Source of the DNA: Pelagibacterium nitratireducens
GTDB taxonomy: Bacteria; Pseudomonadota; Alphaproteobacteria; Rhizobiales; Devosiaceae
Assembly (NCBI RefSeq): GCF_037044555.1
Contig: NZ_CP146275.1
Span: 3,266,501 to 3,330,500, forward strand
Reading direction: 5' to 3'
Length of the DNA stretch: 64,000 bases
The translations under genes were made by a program, and so were the position numbers. Positions 34,492 through 44,159 of the stretch are shown here, in pieces (within the stretch, counting starts at the first letter, position 1; the number at the start of each line of letters is the position of its first letter). The notes beneath the pieces were generated by a model that ran no database searches, was not told the DNA's origin, and saw nothing but the letters and a program-made list of their open reading frames with translations.

Positions 34492-35382
34492 ATGGCCGAC
34501 GGACTTGAAAACGCCTACGACGCCGAAGTGCTGTCCAAGGCCCTGCCCTTCATGCAGCGCTACGAGAACAAGACGGTTGTCATCAAATATGGCGGCCATG
34601 CCATGGGCGATCCCGAACTGGGCAAGGCGTTTGCGCGCGACGTGGCGCTGCTCAAGCAGTCGGGGGTCAACCCGATCGTGGTTCACGGCGGCGGTCCGCA
34701 GATCGGCGAGATGCTCAAAAAGCTCGGCATCGAATCAAAATTCGAGGGCGGTTTGCGGGTGACCGACAAACGCACCGTCGAAATCGTGGAAATGGTTCTG
34801 GCCGGCTCGATCAACAAAGAGATCGTGGCGATGATCAATGCCGAGGGCGAATGGGCGATCGGGCTGTGCGGCAAGGACGGCAACATGGTGTTTGCCGAAA
34901 AGGCCCACAAGAAATATGTGGACCCGACCTCCAATATCGAGCGCGTCCTCGACCTCGGTTTCGTGGGCGAACCCGTCGAGATCGACCGCACGCTGCTCGA
35001 CCTTCTGGCCCGCTCGGAAATGATCCCGGTCATCGCGCCCGTGGCTCCCGGCCGGGATGGCAACACCTACAACATCAACGCAGATACCTTCGCCGGCGCC
35101 ATCGCGGGGGCGGTATTTGCCAAGCGGCTGCTGTTTTTGACCGACGTTCCGGGGGTGCTCGACAAGGATGGCGAATTGATCCCCGAACTTTCGGTGCGCG
35201 AGGCTCAGCAGTTGATCGCCGACGGCACGATCTCGGGGGGCATGATCCCCAAGGTCGAAACCTGCATCGAGGCGCTCGATCGGGGCGTTGAAGGCGTGGT
35301 GATCGTCAACGGCAAGACGGCCCATTCGGTGCTGCTCGAGTTGTTCACCGAACACGGCGCGGGAACACTCATGGTGCGATAG
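34492..35382 (+). CDS. argB: Acetylglutamate kinase
   Basis: A 296-residue amino acid kinase that phosphorylates N-acetylglutamate, the second step of arginine synthesis. [10 protein letters not shown] and VHGGGPQIG bind ATP and substrate, and [10 protein letters not shown] and [10 protein letters not shown] complete the fold. Length matches the family. ATG 34492 is chosen; AAGGAG lies 13 bases upstream, a rather long gap. It is divergent from the ECF sigma operon and upstream of a pyrimidine nucleotidase on the same strand. Confidence 0.96.
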   Translation: MADGLENAYDAEVLSKALPFMQRYENKTVVIKYGGHAMGDPELGKAFARDVALLKQSGVNPIVVHGGGPQIGEMLKKLGIESKFEGGLRVTDKRTVEIVEMVLAGSINKEIVAMINAEGEWAIGLCGKDGNMVFAEKAHKKYVDPTSNIERVLDLGFVGEPVEIDRTLLDLLARSEMIPVIAPVAPGRDGNTYNINADTFAGAIAGAVFAKRLLFLTDVPGVLDKDGELIPELSVREAQQLIADGTISGGMIPKVETCIEALDRGVEGVVIVNGKTAHSVLLELFTEHGAGTLMVR

Positions 35383-35447
35383 ATGAGATCGATCACACCT
35401 TCGTTTTCGGTCATTTCCCATTCATCGATTTTGGGCATAATGGGGTC

Positions 35448-36164
35448 ATGAACCAGATGACCCCGCCTGCCCTCACAACGCCCCTCGAAGTCGATCACAT
35501 TACCGATTGGGTGTTCGACCTCGACAACACGCTTTATCCGCGTGAATGCAATCTGTTCGCCCAGATCGATACGGCCATCACTCAATATGTGATGAAAGTC
35601 GCCCAGCTCGATTTCGAAGCGGCGCGTGATCTCCAGAAAGCCTATTACCGCGATCACGGCACGACGCTCAACGGGTTGATGAAATCCCATGCCGTCGATC
35701 CCGAGGACTATCTGGAAATGGTTCACGCCATCGACTATTCGCCTGTCGCGGCGCATCCCGAACTGGTCGAAGCCATCGCGGCGCTTCCGGGCCGCAAGTT
35801 CATCTTTACCAATGCGAGCGCCGGTCACGCCGAAGCCGTACTGGCGCGCCTTGGAGCGGCAAGCCTGTTCGAGGGCATTTTCGACATCAAGGCGGCCAAA
35901 TACCGGCCCAAACCCCTCGAAATTGCCTATACCGACTTCCTTGCCGCGCATGGGATCGGGGCCAGGCAGGCCATAATGTTTGACGATCTGGAAAAGAACC
36001 TGCGTGTGCCCCATGCAATCGGCATGTCCACGGTTCAGGTCGTGGCCGGTTCAGGGTTCGAGCATGACCAATGCGATCCCTGGGAACTGGGCCGCGGCGA
36101 AGACATGGAACACGTCCACCACGTCACCGACGACATCGTGGCATTTCTCGCGCGCTGCCGCTGA
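35448..36164 (+). CDS. HAD-family pyrimidine 5'-nucleotidase
   Basis: A 238-residue HAD hydrolase with FDLDNTLYP (motif I, nucleophile D and general acid D), IFTNAS (motif II), and KYRPKP and FDDLEKN (motifs III and IV). This set and length match the pyrimidine 5'-nucleotidases of the yeast Sdt1-like group, which dephosphorylate UMP or CMP. The start at 35448 follows GGGGTC. It lies 65 bases after argB and may be read through. An alternative substrate such as a sugar phosphate cannot be excluded. Confidence 0.85.
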   Translation: MNQMTPPALTTPLEVDHITDWVFDLDNTLYPRECNLFAQIDTAITQYVMKVAQLDFEAARDLQKAYYRDHGTTLNGLMKSHAVDPEDYLEMVHAIDYSPVAAHPELVEAIAALPGRKFIFTNASAGHAEAVLARLGAASLFEGIFDIKAAKYRPKPLEIAYTDFLAAHGIGARQAIMFDDLEKNLRVPHAIGMSTVQVVAGSGFEHDQCDPWELGRGEDMEHVHHVTDDIVAFLARCR

Positions 36165-36304
36165 CGCTTTTTCGCCCGATTGGCGTGATCGAAAAGTCAT
36201 CTCAAAGCGTTAGCGTCTATGTCTGGCCGTAAGCGGCCGCAATGGTGTAAGTTCGCAGCTTTGCAGTAAAATGGCACAACAAGCGCCGAAAAACGGGGAC
36301 CGTC

Positions 36305-37531
36305 ATGAAAAGAATTACTCGCCTTTCGCTTATCGCCACGATCGCATTGGCCGGAACCAGCCAGGCCGCCCTGGCGCTCGAGGCCACCGATTTCGCGGAT
36401 CGGCTCGTTGAAACCAGCAAGCTGATGGGTGTTGCCTTCACCTATGGATCGGCCAGTGCCGAGGGCGACACGGTGACGATTTCCGATTTCACCATCTCCA
36501 TTGCGGGTGAAGACGATGTCGAGGTGCCCGGTGATGTGGTGTTTACCGGCGTTGTTGAAACGGCAGAAGGTGGGTTCACCGCTGAACGCGCCACCATCGA
36601 GGACGTCGACTATACCGACGAAGACGAGGGCATCACGCTCAACTTCGTCGATATCGCGGCCGAGGGCATCGCATTGCCCGCAGAGGTCAGCGTCGACACA
36701 ATGCTCGAAACCGGGTTCAACCTCTATGATCGCATATCGGCAGGTCCGCTGACGGTTTCAGATGCCGAAGGCAACGAGCTGTTTGCCATCGCGTTGATGG
36801 AAGTCACCATTGACGAGGCTGCTGCCGACGGCGGAGTCACCTCGGGCTTTCAGGTCACCGGCATCAGCGCCGATCTGAGCGCGATCGAGGAGCCTGAAGC
36901 CCAGGAGGCTTTTGCGACTCTCGGCCTTGAACAGTTCAACGCCTCTATGTCGGGTGAGGGAACGTGGTGGCCCGAGACCGGGGAAGGCACTGTCAGCGAC
37001 GTCTCGTTTGTGGTCGATGACCTCGGTTCGATCTCCATGGACTTCGCTGTCGAAGGCTACACCGAAGCGCTCTACTCCGAGCTCATGAAGCTCAATCTCA
37101 AGATGGCGGAAATGGCCGAAGCCGATATCGAGATGGACGACGAGCAGATGCTGGCCATGTCCGAGGCGATGATGGAGCCATTGGCCAACGTCAAGCTGGT
37201 CAGCGGCGCGTTGCGCTATGACGACAATTCGCTGTTCATGAAGGTACTCGATCTGGTCGGCGCCGAGCAGGGCGTCGATGGCGAAACCTTCAAGGCCGGT
37301 TTGCAGTTCATGGTGCCCATGGCCCTGGCCGAAGTCGAGAACGAAGCCTTCAAGACAATGGTGACCAGCGCCGTCAACACGTTCATTGCCGACCCGCAGA
37401 ACTTCACGATCTCGGTCGAGCCTGAAGAGCCCATCGCCTTTTCCGAGTTCGAAGGCATGGAAGCCGAAGTGGAGGCCGATCCCTTCGTCCTGGTCGACCT
37501 TCTGAACGTGCAGATCACTGCCAACCAGTAA
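36305..37531 (+). CDS. Secreted acidic protein of unknown function
   Basis: A 408-residue protein with a signal peptide (MKRITRLSLIA, hydrophobic core, ALA cleavage near residue 24). The mature part is rich in aspartate and glutamate and composed of strand-like segments (VTISDFTISIAGED, ALRYDDNSLFMKVLD) with a helical stretch near 260-300 (MAEADIEMDDEQM). I do not recognise the family with certainty. No catalytic or anchor motif is seen, so a soluble periplasmic role is likely. It is monocistronic and ends in a strong terminator. Its acidity suits a salt-tolerant organism. Confidence 0.75.
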   Translation: MKRITRLSLIATIALAGTSQAALALEATDFADRLVETSKLMGVAFTYGSASAEGDTVTISDFTISIAGEDDVEVPGDVVFTGVVETAEGGFTAERATIEDVDYTDEDEGITLNFVDIAAEGIALPAEVSVDTMLETGFNLYDRISAGPLTVSDAEGNELFAIALMEVTIDEAAADGGVTSGFQVTGISADLSAIEEPEAQEAFATLGLEQFNASMSGEGTWWPETGEGTVSDVSFVVDDLGSISMDFAVEGYTEALYSELMKLNLKMAEMAEADIEMDDEQMLAMSEAMMEPLANVKLVSGALRYDDNSLFMKVLDLVGAEQGVDGETFKAGLQFMVPMALAEVENEAFKTMVTSAVNTFIADPQNFTISVEPEEPIAFSEFEGMEAEVEADPFVLVDLLNVQITANQ

Positions 37532-37550
37532 GCGATCCTGTTGATGTCTT

Positions 37551-37582
37551 GGGGCCCGCCGGATACCGGCGGGCCCCTTTTT
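37551..37582 (+). terminator. Rho-independent terminator
   Basis: A perfect 12-bp stem (GGGGCCCGCCGG / CCGGCGGGCCCC) with a three-base loop is followed by TTTTT, 20 bases after the stop of the secreted acidic protein. This is the clearest terminator in the window. Confidence 0.93.
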
Positions 37583-37660
37583 AGTGTTCTCACGCTTGCG
37601 GCGGACAACATATGCGTTGCGCACTCCGGATCATGTCGGGGGGATGCTTGCCCTTCCGGT

Positions 37661-38512
37661 TCAGGCCGGGTGCTCGATCCTGGGCAGATTGTAGGTCTTG
37701 CGCACGATCTCCCAGGCCTCATCGGCCGTATCGACGAAACTGAACAGTTTGAAGTCGTCGGGCGAGATTGTCCCCTCCTCGGCCAGCGCCTCGAGGTTGA
37801 GAACCCGGCCCCAGAATTTCTTGCCGAACAGCAGCAGGGGAATGCGGTCCATTCGTCCTGTCTGGATCAGGGTCAGGGCTTCGAAAAATTCGTCCATCGT
37901 GCCGAAGCCGCCGGGGAAAATGGCAACCACCTTGGCGCGCATCAAAAAGTGAATCTTGCGCGTCGCAAAATAATGGAAATTAAAGGAAAACTGCGGCGTC
38001 ACATAGACATTGGGGGCCTGCTCGTGGGGCAAGACGATGTTATAGCCGATCGAGGGCGCTCCCACATCTGCCGCTCCGCGATTGCCCGCTTCCATCACCC
38101 CAGGCCCACCCCCGGTCGCCACCACATATTCGCTGAATTCGTTGGCTTTCGAGGTCAGCGATGCCAGTTGGGCAAAGCGCCGTGCCTCATCGTAATAGAC
38201 CGAATTGGCCTCGAGATTTTTCCTCGCCTCGTCGGTCTTTGCCGCCCAGGCCGGCTTGCCCGGCTCGGGGATGCGCGCGCCGCCAAACAGCACCACAGTC
38301 GAATTGACATTGGCCTCGCGCAGCCGGGATTCGACCTTGAGATATTCGAGCTGAAAGCGGACCCCACGCAATTCCTCGCTGGTGAGAAACTCCTCATCGG
38401 CGAAAGCCAGCCTGTACGCTGCCGATTGTGTCTGCGGCGTTTGCGGCGAATGGCGTACGGCCTCCATATCCTCCTTGGACGAACGCAGCGAGGAATGGCG
38501 TTTGCGGCCCAT
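37661..38512 (-). CDS. LOG family protein (TIGR00730-like)
   Basis: A 283-residue Rossmann-fold protein with the hallmark PGGFGTMDEFFEAL, the phosphoribohydrolase motif of LOG enzymes that release free cytokinin-like bases from nucleoside 5'-monophosphates. VLFGGARIP and VATGGGPGVMEAGN form the nucleotide site. Such proteins were formerly called lysine decarboxylases, which they are not. It is longer than short LOG proteins because of an N-terminal extension of about 70 residues. A dispersed-repeat copy lies just upstream of its start. In bacteria the substrate is usually AMP or a related nucleotide. Confidence 0.85.
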   Translation of the reverse strand: MGRKRHSSLRSSKEDMEAVRHSPQTPQTQSAAYRLAFADEEFLTSEELRGVRFQLEYLKVESRLREANVNSTVVLFGGARIPEPGKPAWAAKTDEARKNLEANSVYYDEARRFAQLASLTSKANEFSEYVVATGGGPGVMEAGNRGAADVGAPSIGYNIVLPHEQAPNVYVTPQFSFNFHYFATRKIHFLMRAKVVAIFPGGFGTMDEFFEALTLIQTGRMDRIPLLLFGKKFWGRVLNLEALAEEGTISPDDFKLFSFVDTADEAWEIVRKTYNLPRIEHPA

Positions 38513-38535
38513 GATCAGGCTCCTTTTTGGTCTTC

Positions 38536-38664
38536 TAGAGCCGTTCAGGATCTGATTGACTCAAATCCTTGGCTCTAAGCCTTTGTGTTGTCGCGTGTCC
38601 GAACCACAAAACCGTTTCCATCCCCGATCGCGCCGAGGATATGCTTTTGCTGGACACGCTCTAG
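38536..38664. repeat. 129-bp dispersed repeat, copy 2
   Basis: It is the same length and orientation as the copy at 30882, begins TAGAGCC and ends ACGCTCTAG, and differs at about 12 positions. It lies 23 bases upstream of the LOG gene start, in its promoter region. One arm of the internal inverted repeat has a mismatch here (GGATCTGA). Confidence 0.88.
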
Positions 38665-38819
38665 TTCCGGTTACTATGTCAGGGCCGTGTTAAGGATGGG
38701 TGGCTGTTTTTCCAAGCCCCTGACGCAGATGTGCGCGATCGCCCCCTCTCGATAATATTTATCCCCGCTTCTTCCACCTCCCCCATACTGCCCTCACGAG
38801 CCCGCGCACATGGACGCAA

Positions 38820-39110
38820 GCGCAACGAACGTTTGGGCGGGATCGGTTCGGGTTCCATGCGGGTCGCCGCAGGGAAGGTCCAAAGCGGACGGATGGCCGG
38901 ACGAGGAGTGGTATCCACGTCGTACCGGGGAAACCCGGAGGGGCACCGCGGAAGGCACCAGCGATGGTGCCCTCCCGACAAACCCCAGCCCGAGACGCCG
39001 CCATAAGCCAAAAACCCCGGATGCGTGGGGCGATGATCGCTTCATATATACAAATTTCAGTGCGGAGCGTTCATCGCCCCATGCCGTCTAACCCATAACA
39101 ATCCGGGGCT
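38820..39110 (+). ncRNA. Candidate structured non-coding RNA
   Basis: A gene-free stretch with several hairpins on the plus strand. CCGGG-GAAA-CCCGG (38925-38938) and GGCACCA-GCGA-TGGTGCC (38954-38971) both have GNRA tetraloops, which points to RNA rather than chance and to this strand. Others are ACGA..GTGG-TAT-CCAC..TCGT (38901-38923) and GTCC/GGAC (38878-38890). At 39016-39106 CCCCGGAT pairs with ATCCGGGG, and inside it a 14-bp GC-rich arm closes on an AT-rich loop. I see no match to RNase P RNA, tmRNA or SRP RNA. Frames through it encode no family-like protein. Boundaries are approximate. Confidence 0.4.
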
Positions 39111-39130
39111 CTTGGTCGCCGGACGCCTGC

Positions 39131-39565
39131 CTATGTCCGGAGCGTCGGTGTTGGATCCCAGAAGTCCCGCGCTTGGTGCGGCAGGCGTGCCAGAGCTGCA
39201 TCGAATGCGCCCTCCTCGACGTGCCGGCGCACGGCCCAGGCCACATCAGCCACAACGGTATCGGGCGAAAAATTGTGGTGCTGGCGCAGCGATTTTGCCT
39301 CGCGGGTCCATTCCGCCCGGCTACCCCAGGGTTGTGGCGGGGTCACCACCCAATCCTGGACGAAAATCGCCCGCAGCACCGCCGGCAGGGTATTTGCAAA
39401 GTCCAGCGCCTGCTGGGTGTCGAGCCGGGCACGGAAAGCTCGAAACACGCCGTCGGTCGCAGTATAGGCGACGTTGCGCGAGGGCGTATCGAGGCGATCG
39501 CGTGCATCGAGCAGGTAGGCCTCGAAATCGTCGGTGGCGTGCTGATAGATCATTGGCCGGGTCAC
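39131..39565 (-). CDS. DUF2267 domain protein
   Basis: A 144-residue protein of the DUF2267 family, small helical proteins of unknown function found widely in bacteria. [20 protein letters not shown] and [13 protein letters not shown] carry the core. GTG 39565 is chosen because GGAG lies six bases upstream; an in-frame ATG 12 bases later is an alternative. It faces dapD divergently, with about 125 bases between. No enzyme motif or signal peptide is visible. Confidence 0.8.
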   Translation of the reverse strand: MTRPMIYQHATDDFEAYLLDARDRLDTPSRNVAYTATDGVFRAFRARLDTQQALDFANTLPAVLRAIFVQDWVVTPPQPWGSRAEWTREAKSLRQHHNFSPDTVVADVAWAVRRHVEEGAFDAALARLPHQARDFWDPTPTLRT

Positions 39566-39690
39566 AAATTTCTCCCTTCGCCTTGGCCGCTTCCCGAGCC
39601 GAATATGGGTTTCCCCTCCCATGCGCTTCGGTTAAGGTCCGCGCCGAATTCTTCCTTCCTTGTTTAAAGACTAAAAGGCCCGCAATCCCC

Positions 39691-40536
39691 ATGTCCATGA
39701 GTGAGCTTGCCGCAACCATCGATGCCGCATTCGAAGCCCGCGAAACCGTCAATTACCAGACGACCGGTGAGGTGCGCGATGCAGTCAACGAGGCGCTCGC
39801 ACTGCTCGATTCGGGACAGGCGCGCGTGGCGGAAAAAAGTACTGACGGGGAATGGGTGGTCAATCAGTGGCTCAAAAAGGCCGTGCTGCTCTCTTTCCGC
39901 CTCAACGACATGGAAGCCATTCCCGGCGGGCCGGGTGGCGCGCAGTGGTGGGACAAGGTGCCATCCAAATTTTCCGGCTGGAGCGAGACCCAGTTCCGTG
40001 CCGCCGGGTTCCGCGCCGTGCCCGGCGCCATCGTTCGGCACTCGGCCTTCATCGGCAAGAACGCCATCCTCATGCCGTCCTTCGTCAATCTGGGCGCCTA
40101 TGTCGATGAGAGCGTCATGGTCGATACCTGGGTAACCGTCGGCTCGTGCGCCCAGATCGGCAAGAACGTGCACCTGTCCGGTGGCGTTGGCATCGGGGGC
40201 GTGCTCGAGCCCTTGCAGGCCGGCCCGGTCATTATCGAGGACCATTGCTTTATCGGCGCCCGCTCCGAAATCGTCGAGGGCGTCTTGGTTGGCGAAGGCT
40301 CGGTCATTTCCATGGGCGTTTTCATCGGCCAGTCGACCAAGATCGTCGACCGCACGACCGGCGAAATCTTCTACGGCAAGGTGCCGCCCTATTCGGTCGT
40401 CGTATCGGGCTCACTCCCCGGCAAGCCGCTCCCCAATGGCGAGCCTGGACCGCATCTTTATTGCGCGGTGATCGTCAAGCGCGTCGATGAAAAGACCCGC
40501 TCGAAAACATCGATCAACGACCTGCTGCGCGATTAG
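39691..40536 (+). CDS. dapD: Tetrahydrodipicolinate N-succinyltransferase
   Basis: A 281-residue left-handed beta-helix transferase that succinylates tetrahydrodipicolinate in the succinylase branch of lysine and diaminopimelate synthesis. The hexapeptide repeats run through [18 protein letters not shown] and [15 protein letters not shown] in sense; [13 protein letters not shown] is diagnostic. ATG 39691 is chosen; a second ATG six bases on is possible. dapE starts five bases after its stop, so the two are cotranscribed. Confidence 0.96.
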   Translation: MSMSELAATIDAAFEARETVNYQTTGEVRDAVNEALALLDSGQARVAEKSTDGEWVVNQWLKKAVLLSFRLNDMEAIPGGPGGAQWWDKVPSKFSGWSETQFRAAGFRAVPGAIVRHSAFIGKNAILMPSFVNLGAYVDESVMVDTWVTVGSCAQIGKNVHLSGGVGIGGVLEPLQAGPVIIEDHCFIGARSEIVEGVLVGEGSVISMGVFIGQSTKIVDRTTGEIFYGKVPPYSVVVSGSLPGKPLPNGEPGPHLYCAVIVKRVDEKTRSKTSINDLLRD

Positions 40537-40541
40537 CGACA

Positions 40542-41711
40542 ATGACCCATCCCGCCGTCCCGCTGCTCGCCGATCTCATCCGCCGCCCTTCGGTCACCCC
40601 GGTCGAAGACGGCGTGCTCGACGTGCTCGAAGCCTTTCTTTCACCACTCGGTTTTGTGTGCACGCGGCTCAAATTCGAGGGCGACGGCTCCTACCCCGTC
40701 GACAATCTCTACGCGACCCGCAAGGGCAGTCAGCCCGGACCGCATCTGCTGTTTGCCGGCCATACCGATGTCGTGCCCCCCGGTGACGCCACCGCTTGGA
40801 CCCATGATCCGTTTTCGGGCGCCATTGTCGACGACGTCATGTGGGGCCGCGGGGCGACCGACATGAAAAGCGGGGTCGCCGCTTTTTGCGGTGCCATGGC
40901 GCAACTGGCCGCAACCGGTGCGCTGGAGAAAGGCACGGTCTCGCTCGCCATCACAAACGATGAAGAGGCTGATGCGGTCAACGGCACCAAAAAGCTGCTT
41001 GAATGGGCCGAGGCACAAGGCGAGAAATACGATTTCGCCATCGTCGGCGAGCCCTCATCGTTCGAGACTTTCGGGGATTCGATCAAGATCGGGCGGCGCG
41101 GCTCGGTTTCGGGCCGGATCACCGTGATCGGCAAACAGGGGCACGCGGCCTACCCCCAGCGGGCCAACAATCCCATGCCGGTCGCCGCCGACATCGTAAA
41201 AGCGCTCTATGTGCCCCTCGATGATGGCACCGAGCACTTCCAGCCGACCAATCTCGAAGTCACCTCCATCGACACCGGCAATCCGGCTTCCAACGTCATC
41301 CCCGAGCGCACCACCCTGCGCTTCAACGTCCGCTTCAACGACACATGGACGGGCGAAACGCTGCTGGCCGAAATCCACCGCCGCCTCGCCGAAGTCGACA
41401 TGCGCGGCTGTAGCATCGCGTTCGAACAGATCGGCCCGATCTCGCGGTGCTTTATCTCCCAGCCCGAGGGACATGTGGCCCATCTGTGCGATGTGATGGA
41501 AGCGTTCAACGGCATTCGCCCGCAGCTCTCGACCATTGGCGGAACTTCGGACGCACGGTTCATCTCGCTTTATTGCCCGGTCGTCGAATGCGGCCTGATC
41601 GGGGCGACCATGCATCAGGTCGATGAACGCGTGCCTGTGGCCGATGTCGAGCGGCTGGCCGAATTTTATGCGCTTTACGTCGAAAAATTCCTCTTGGGAG
41701 AACCCGCCTGA
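40542..41711 (+). CDS. dapE: Succinyl-diaminopimelate desuccinylase
   Basis: A 389-residue M20-family zinc hydrolase that removes succinate to give LL-diaminopimelate. Metal-site motifs are GHTDVVPPGD, GRGATDMKSG and NDEEADAVNGT. Normal length is about 375-390. It directly follows dapD and overlaps the next gene by one base. The following membrane proteins are probably cotranscribed but have no known link to lysine synthesis. Confidence 0.96.
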   Translation: MTHPAVPLLADLIRRPSVTPVEDGVLDVLEAFLSPLGFVCTRLKFEGDGSYPVDNLYATRKGSQPGPHLLFAGHTDVVPPGDATAWTHDPFSGAIVDDVMWGRGATDMKSGVAAFCGAMAQLAATGALEKGTVSLAITNDEEADAVNGTKKLLEWAEAQGEKYDFAIVGEPSSFETFGDSIKIGRRGSVSGRITVIGKQGHAAYPQRANNPMPVAADIVKALYVPLDDGTEHFQPTNLEVTSIDTGNPASNVIPERTTLRFNVRFNDTWTGETLLAEIHRRLAEVDMRGCSIAFEQIGPISRCFISQPEGHVAHLCDVMEAFNGIRPQLSTIGGTSDARFISLYCPVVECGLIGATMHQVDERVPVADVERLAEFYALYVEKFLLGEPA

Positions 41712-42232
41712 TGATCGAGACGCTCAAACAGGCCGTATCGGGCTGGTCCAAGATCCTGGGCCGGCAGCCCGACTGGGAGCGCCATTTCCGTCTCGATGCC
41801 GAGGGTATGAATACAGGGCTCGTGGCTTTTGGCGGAGCTGTTCTCATTGCCATCGTTCTCGCCACGCTGCGGCTGGGCTTCCCGCCGCCCTTTGCCATGC
41901 TGCTCATCGTCATCCAGCACGCTTTGGCGTTGTTTGCCCTGATGATTGCCACCCTGGCCGTGACCCGGATCACAAGCTTTTCGGGCTCGAGTGCCAAATT
42001 GATGGTACCGGGTCTTTATCTCATCGCGATCATGAAGCTCATCGAAGGACTTGCTGCGCTGATCGGGCTTCCTCTCGCTGGCGCCATTCTCGCGATAACC
42101 GGCATTCTGGGGTTCCGGCTGGCGCAGGCCAACGGGCTGTCGCTCGCTCCTTCCATCGGATACGGGCTGGCGCTGTTCGTGCTGCTTGCGGTCCTGCCGA
42201 TCGCCCTCTACATGTTGGTCAACGCCTTTTAG
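41711..42232 (+). CDS. Small multi-span membrane protein, tandem paralogue 1
   Basis: A 173-residue membrane protein. After about 30 residues (SGWSKILGRQPDWERHF) come four hydrophobic helices to the C-terminus. The N-terminal region looks like a diverged version of LLEE..GGxxRLxxGRRD seen in the next two genes. No domain of known function is apparent. It overlaps the dapE stop by one base. A transporter role is not supported; a Yip1-like fold is possible. Confidence 0.78.
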   Translation: MIETLKQAVSGWSKILGRQPDWERHFRLDAEGMNTGLVAFGGAVLIAIVLATLRLGFPPPFAMLLIVIQHALALFALMIATLAVTRITSFSGSSAKLMVPGLYLIAIMKLIEGLAALIGLPLAGAILAITGILGFRLAQANGLSLAPSIGYGLALFVLLAVLPIALYMLVNAF

Positions 42233-42246
42233 AAAGCCATTTTTTC

Positions 42247-42816
42247 GTGTCCCAAGCCCAGCCGACCCTTCTGGAAGAAACCCGTTCTGCCTTTGGCGGA
42301 ACCTGGCGGCTGATCATAGGGCGGCGTGACGCGCCGGGCTATTTCTTCACCGACATGCGCGGGCTCGCCTCGAGCTTTGTTGCGCTGCTGGTCTCGGTGG
42401 TCGTCACCTTCCTCATCTCGGCGCTCGTTGCCCCGGCCGGATCGGGCATTTCGACCTTTGCCGCGCTGGTTCAGAACGCGCTGCTTTATGGCGGCATCAT
42501 GAGCGCCTCATGGGTGGTCCTGCGCCTGACGGGATTGACCGAAAAATTCACCGCCTTCGTCACGGTCGAGAACTGGGTCAACGCCATCGTCTCGATCGTG
42601 CTGGCCTTTGTCGCGCTGGTCACGGTCAGCGCCGAGCTGATCCTGGTTCTGGCAGTCATCGTGGGCTTTCTCGCCCGCATCAACAATGCAAGGCTGGTCG
42701 TCGGCATGACGGTCGTCCAGATCATCATGCTCATCGTCGTCCAGACCATTGGCATGTTCATCGCGCTTGTTGCCGTGGGTCTGCTTTATGGCCCCGTCCC
42801 CGCACCGGAGCTCTGA
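42247..42816 (+). CDS. Small multi-span membrane protein, tandem paralogue 2
   Basis: A 189-residue protein with N-terminal LLEETRSAFGGTWRLIIGRRDAPGY and four or five membrane helices from about residue 40. Together with the next gene it shares the same N-terminal segment and NWVNAI motif, indicating duplication. GTG 42247 is used; no strong ribosome-binding site is visible, so reinitiation from the preceding gene is possible. Confidence 0.78.
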   Translation: MSQAQPTLLEETRSAFGGTWRLIIGRRDAPGYFFTDMRGLASSFVALLVSVVVTFLISALVAPAGSGISTFAALVQNALLYGGIMSASWVVLRLTGLTEKFTAFVTVENWVNAIVSIVLAFVALVTVSAELILVLAVIVGFLARINNARLVVGMTVVQIIMLIVVQTIGMFIALVAVGLLYGPVPAPEL

Positions 42817-42822
42817 TCGGGC

Positions 42823-43425
42823 GTGGCAGAGCGCGGATCGACGCTGCTTGAAGAGGCGGGCCGGGCCGTCGGCGGCATGTTGCGCCTGGTGCTTGGGCGT
42901 CGTGACGCCACTTGCCGGTTCGATTTTTCCCAGCGCGGGCTGGCCGGCAGCTTCATTGCCCTGATTGTGGCCTTTGTCGTCTTTACGGCCATTACGGGAA
43001 TGGGCGCCGCCGTCCGGCAAACCATGTCACCCACCGGCCAACTCTTCATCATCGGCACCCTTGTCGCTGCCCGCTTCGTCGCGCTGCGGGTTGTCCTGCC
43101 GCGCCTTAATGCGCTGCATGCCTTCCGGCCGGTCATGGTTGCCAGCAACTGGGTCAACGCCATCGCGGTCGGAGGGCTCGTCGCAGCAACCTTTTGCCTT
43201 GCCTTCGTTGGCGCGCTGATGCTTGGCCCCACGGCGGGCGAAACGCTCGTCGCGATCATCCTCACGCTGTGGGTGGCCATCGCCATCGCCACATTCGTCG
43301 CCGAGGTCAACATTCTGCGCCTCGTCGCGGCGCTGGGTGGCGGAGAAATCGTGATGGTGCTGGCCGCGCAGGTCTTTGCCCTGATCCTTGCGATATTTAT
43401 CCTCGCCCAGCTTCCCCTGGGCTAA
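42823..43425 (+). CDS. Small multi-span membrane protein, tandem paralogue 3
   Basis: A 200-residue protein beginning [16 protein letters not shown], with GRRDAT and SNWVNAI matching the preceding gene. Four to five membrane helices follow. GTG 42823 starts six bases after the preceding stop. Its 3' end overlaps the convergent truA gene by four bases. Function unknown; the three genes probably arose by tandem duplication. Confidence 0.78.
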   Translation: MAERGSTLLEEAGRAVGGMLRLVLGRRDATCRFDFSQRGLAGSFIALIVAFVVFTAITGMGAAVRQTMSPTGQLFIIGTLVAARFVALRVVLPRLNALHAFRPVMVASNWVNAIAVGGLVAATFCLAFVGALMLGPTAGETLVAIILTLWVAIAIATFVAEVNILRLVAALGGGEIVMVLAAQVFALILAIFILAQLPLG

Positions 43426-44159
43426 TAATCGATCGCCATCAGATAGAGCCCGGAGGATGGAGCCATGGCCCCGCACCGCGACCTGTCCTGTGCATCGAGC
43501 GCAGCCCTGAGCCCCGCCACCGGCCAGCGTCCTTCGCCGACCAGCTTGAGCGACCCGGTCATCGAGCGCACCTGATGATGCAGGAAAGCGCGCGCCGAAG
43601 CCTCGATGATGATCAGATCGCCCTCGCGCCTTACGTCCAGCCTGTCGAGCGTGCGCAGGGGCGAATTGGCCTGGCACTGGGCTGAGCGGAAGGTGGTAAA
43701 GTCATGCCGGCCCAGGATGGTCTGCGCCGCCGCATGCATGGCCGCCGCATCGAGCGGCACCGCAACATGCCAGACCTTGTGGATTTCCAGGGCCGGGCGG
43801 GCACGGCGGTTGAGGATCAGATAGCGATAATGGCGCGCTTTGGCCGAAAAGCGGGCCTCGAAATCCTCGCTAACCAATTGGCAGTCCAAAATGGCGATGG
43901 GATGGGGCTTGAGGTGATAATTGAGTGCTTCAGACACGCGAAACGGGTCCCAATCGCGTTCGAGATCGAAATGGGCCACCTGAGCTTTGGCATGAACGCC
44001 CGCGTCGGTGCGCCCCGCTGTCTGGGTGCGCACTGCTTCGCCGGAAAAAGCCTCGATGGCCGTCTCGATCGCCTCCTGCACCGAAAGCGCATCGGCCTGG
44101 CGTTGCCAGCCCACGAATGGCGTTCCGTCATATTCGATGGTCAGCTTGTAGCGGGGCAT
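43422..44159 (-). CDS. truA: tRNA pseudouridine(38-40) synthase
   Basis: A 245-residue enzyme that forms pseudouridine at positions 38, 39 and 40 of tRNA anticodon arms. [18 protein letters not shown] contains the catalytic aspartate; [12 protein letters not shown] and FLHHQVRSM are other signatures. Its start overlaps the stop of fmt by one base, so def-fmt-truA form a unit on this strand, as in related genomes. Confidence 0.96.
   Translation of the reverse strand: MPRYKLTIEYDGTPFVGWQRQADALSVQEAIETAIEAFSGEAVRTQTAGRTDAGVHAKAQVAHFDLERDWDPFRVSEALNYHLKPHPIAILDCQLVSEDFEARFSAKARHYRYLILNRRARPALEIHKVWHVAVPLDAAAMHAAAQTILGRHDFTTFRSAQCQANSPLRTLDRLDVRREGDLIIIEASARAFLHHQVRSMTGSLKLVGEGRWPVAGLRAALDAQDRSRCGAMAPSSGLYLMAIDY

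Noticed and set aside
38731..39091. Open frames of 81-110 codons on both strands in the hairpin-rich gap
   Set aside because: They are mutually overlapping, arginine-rich or proline-rich and without ribosome-binding sites; the base-pairing pattern explains the region better as RNA.
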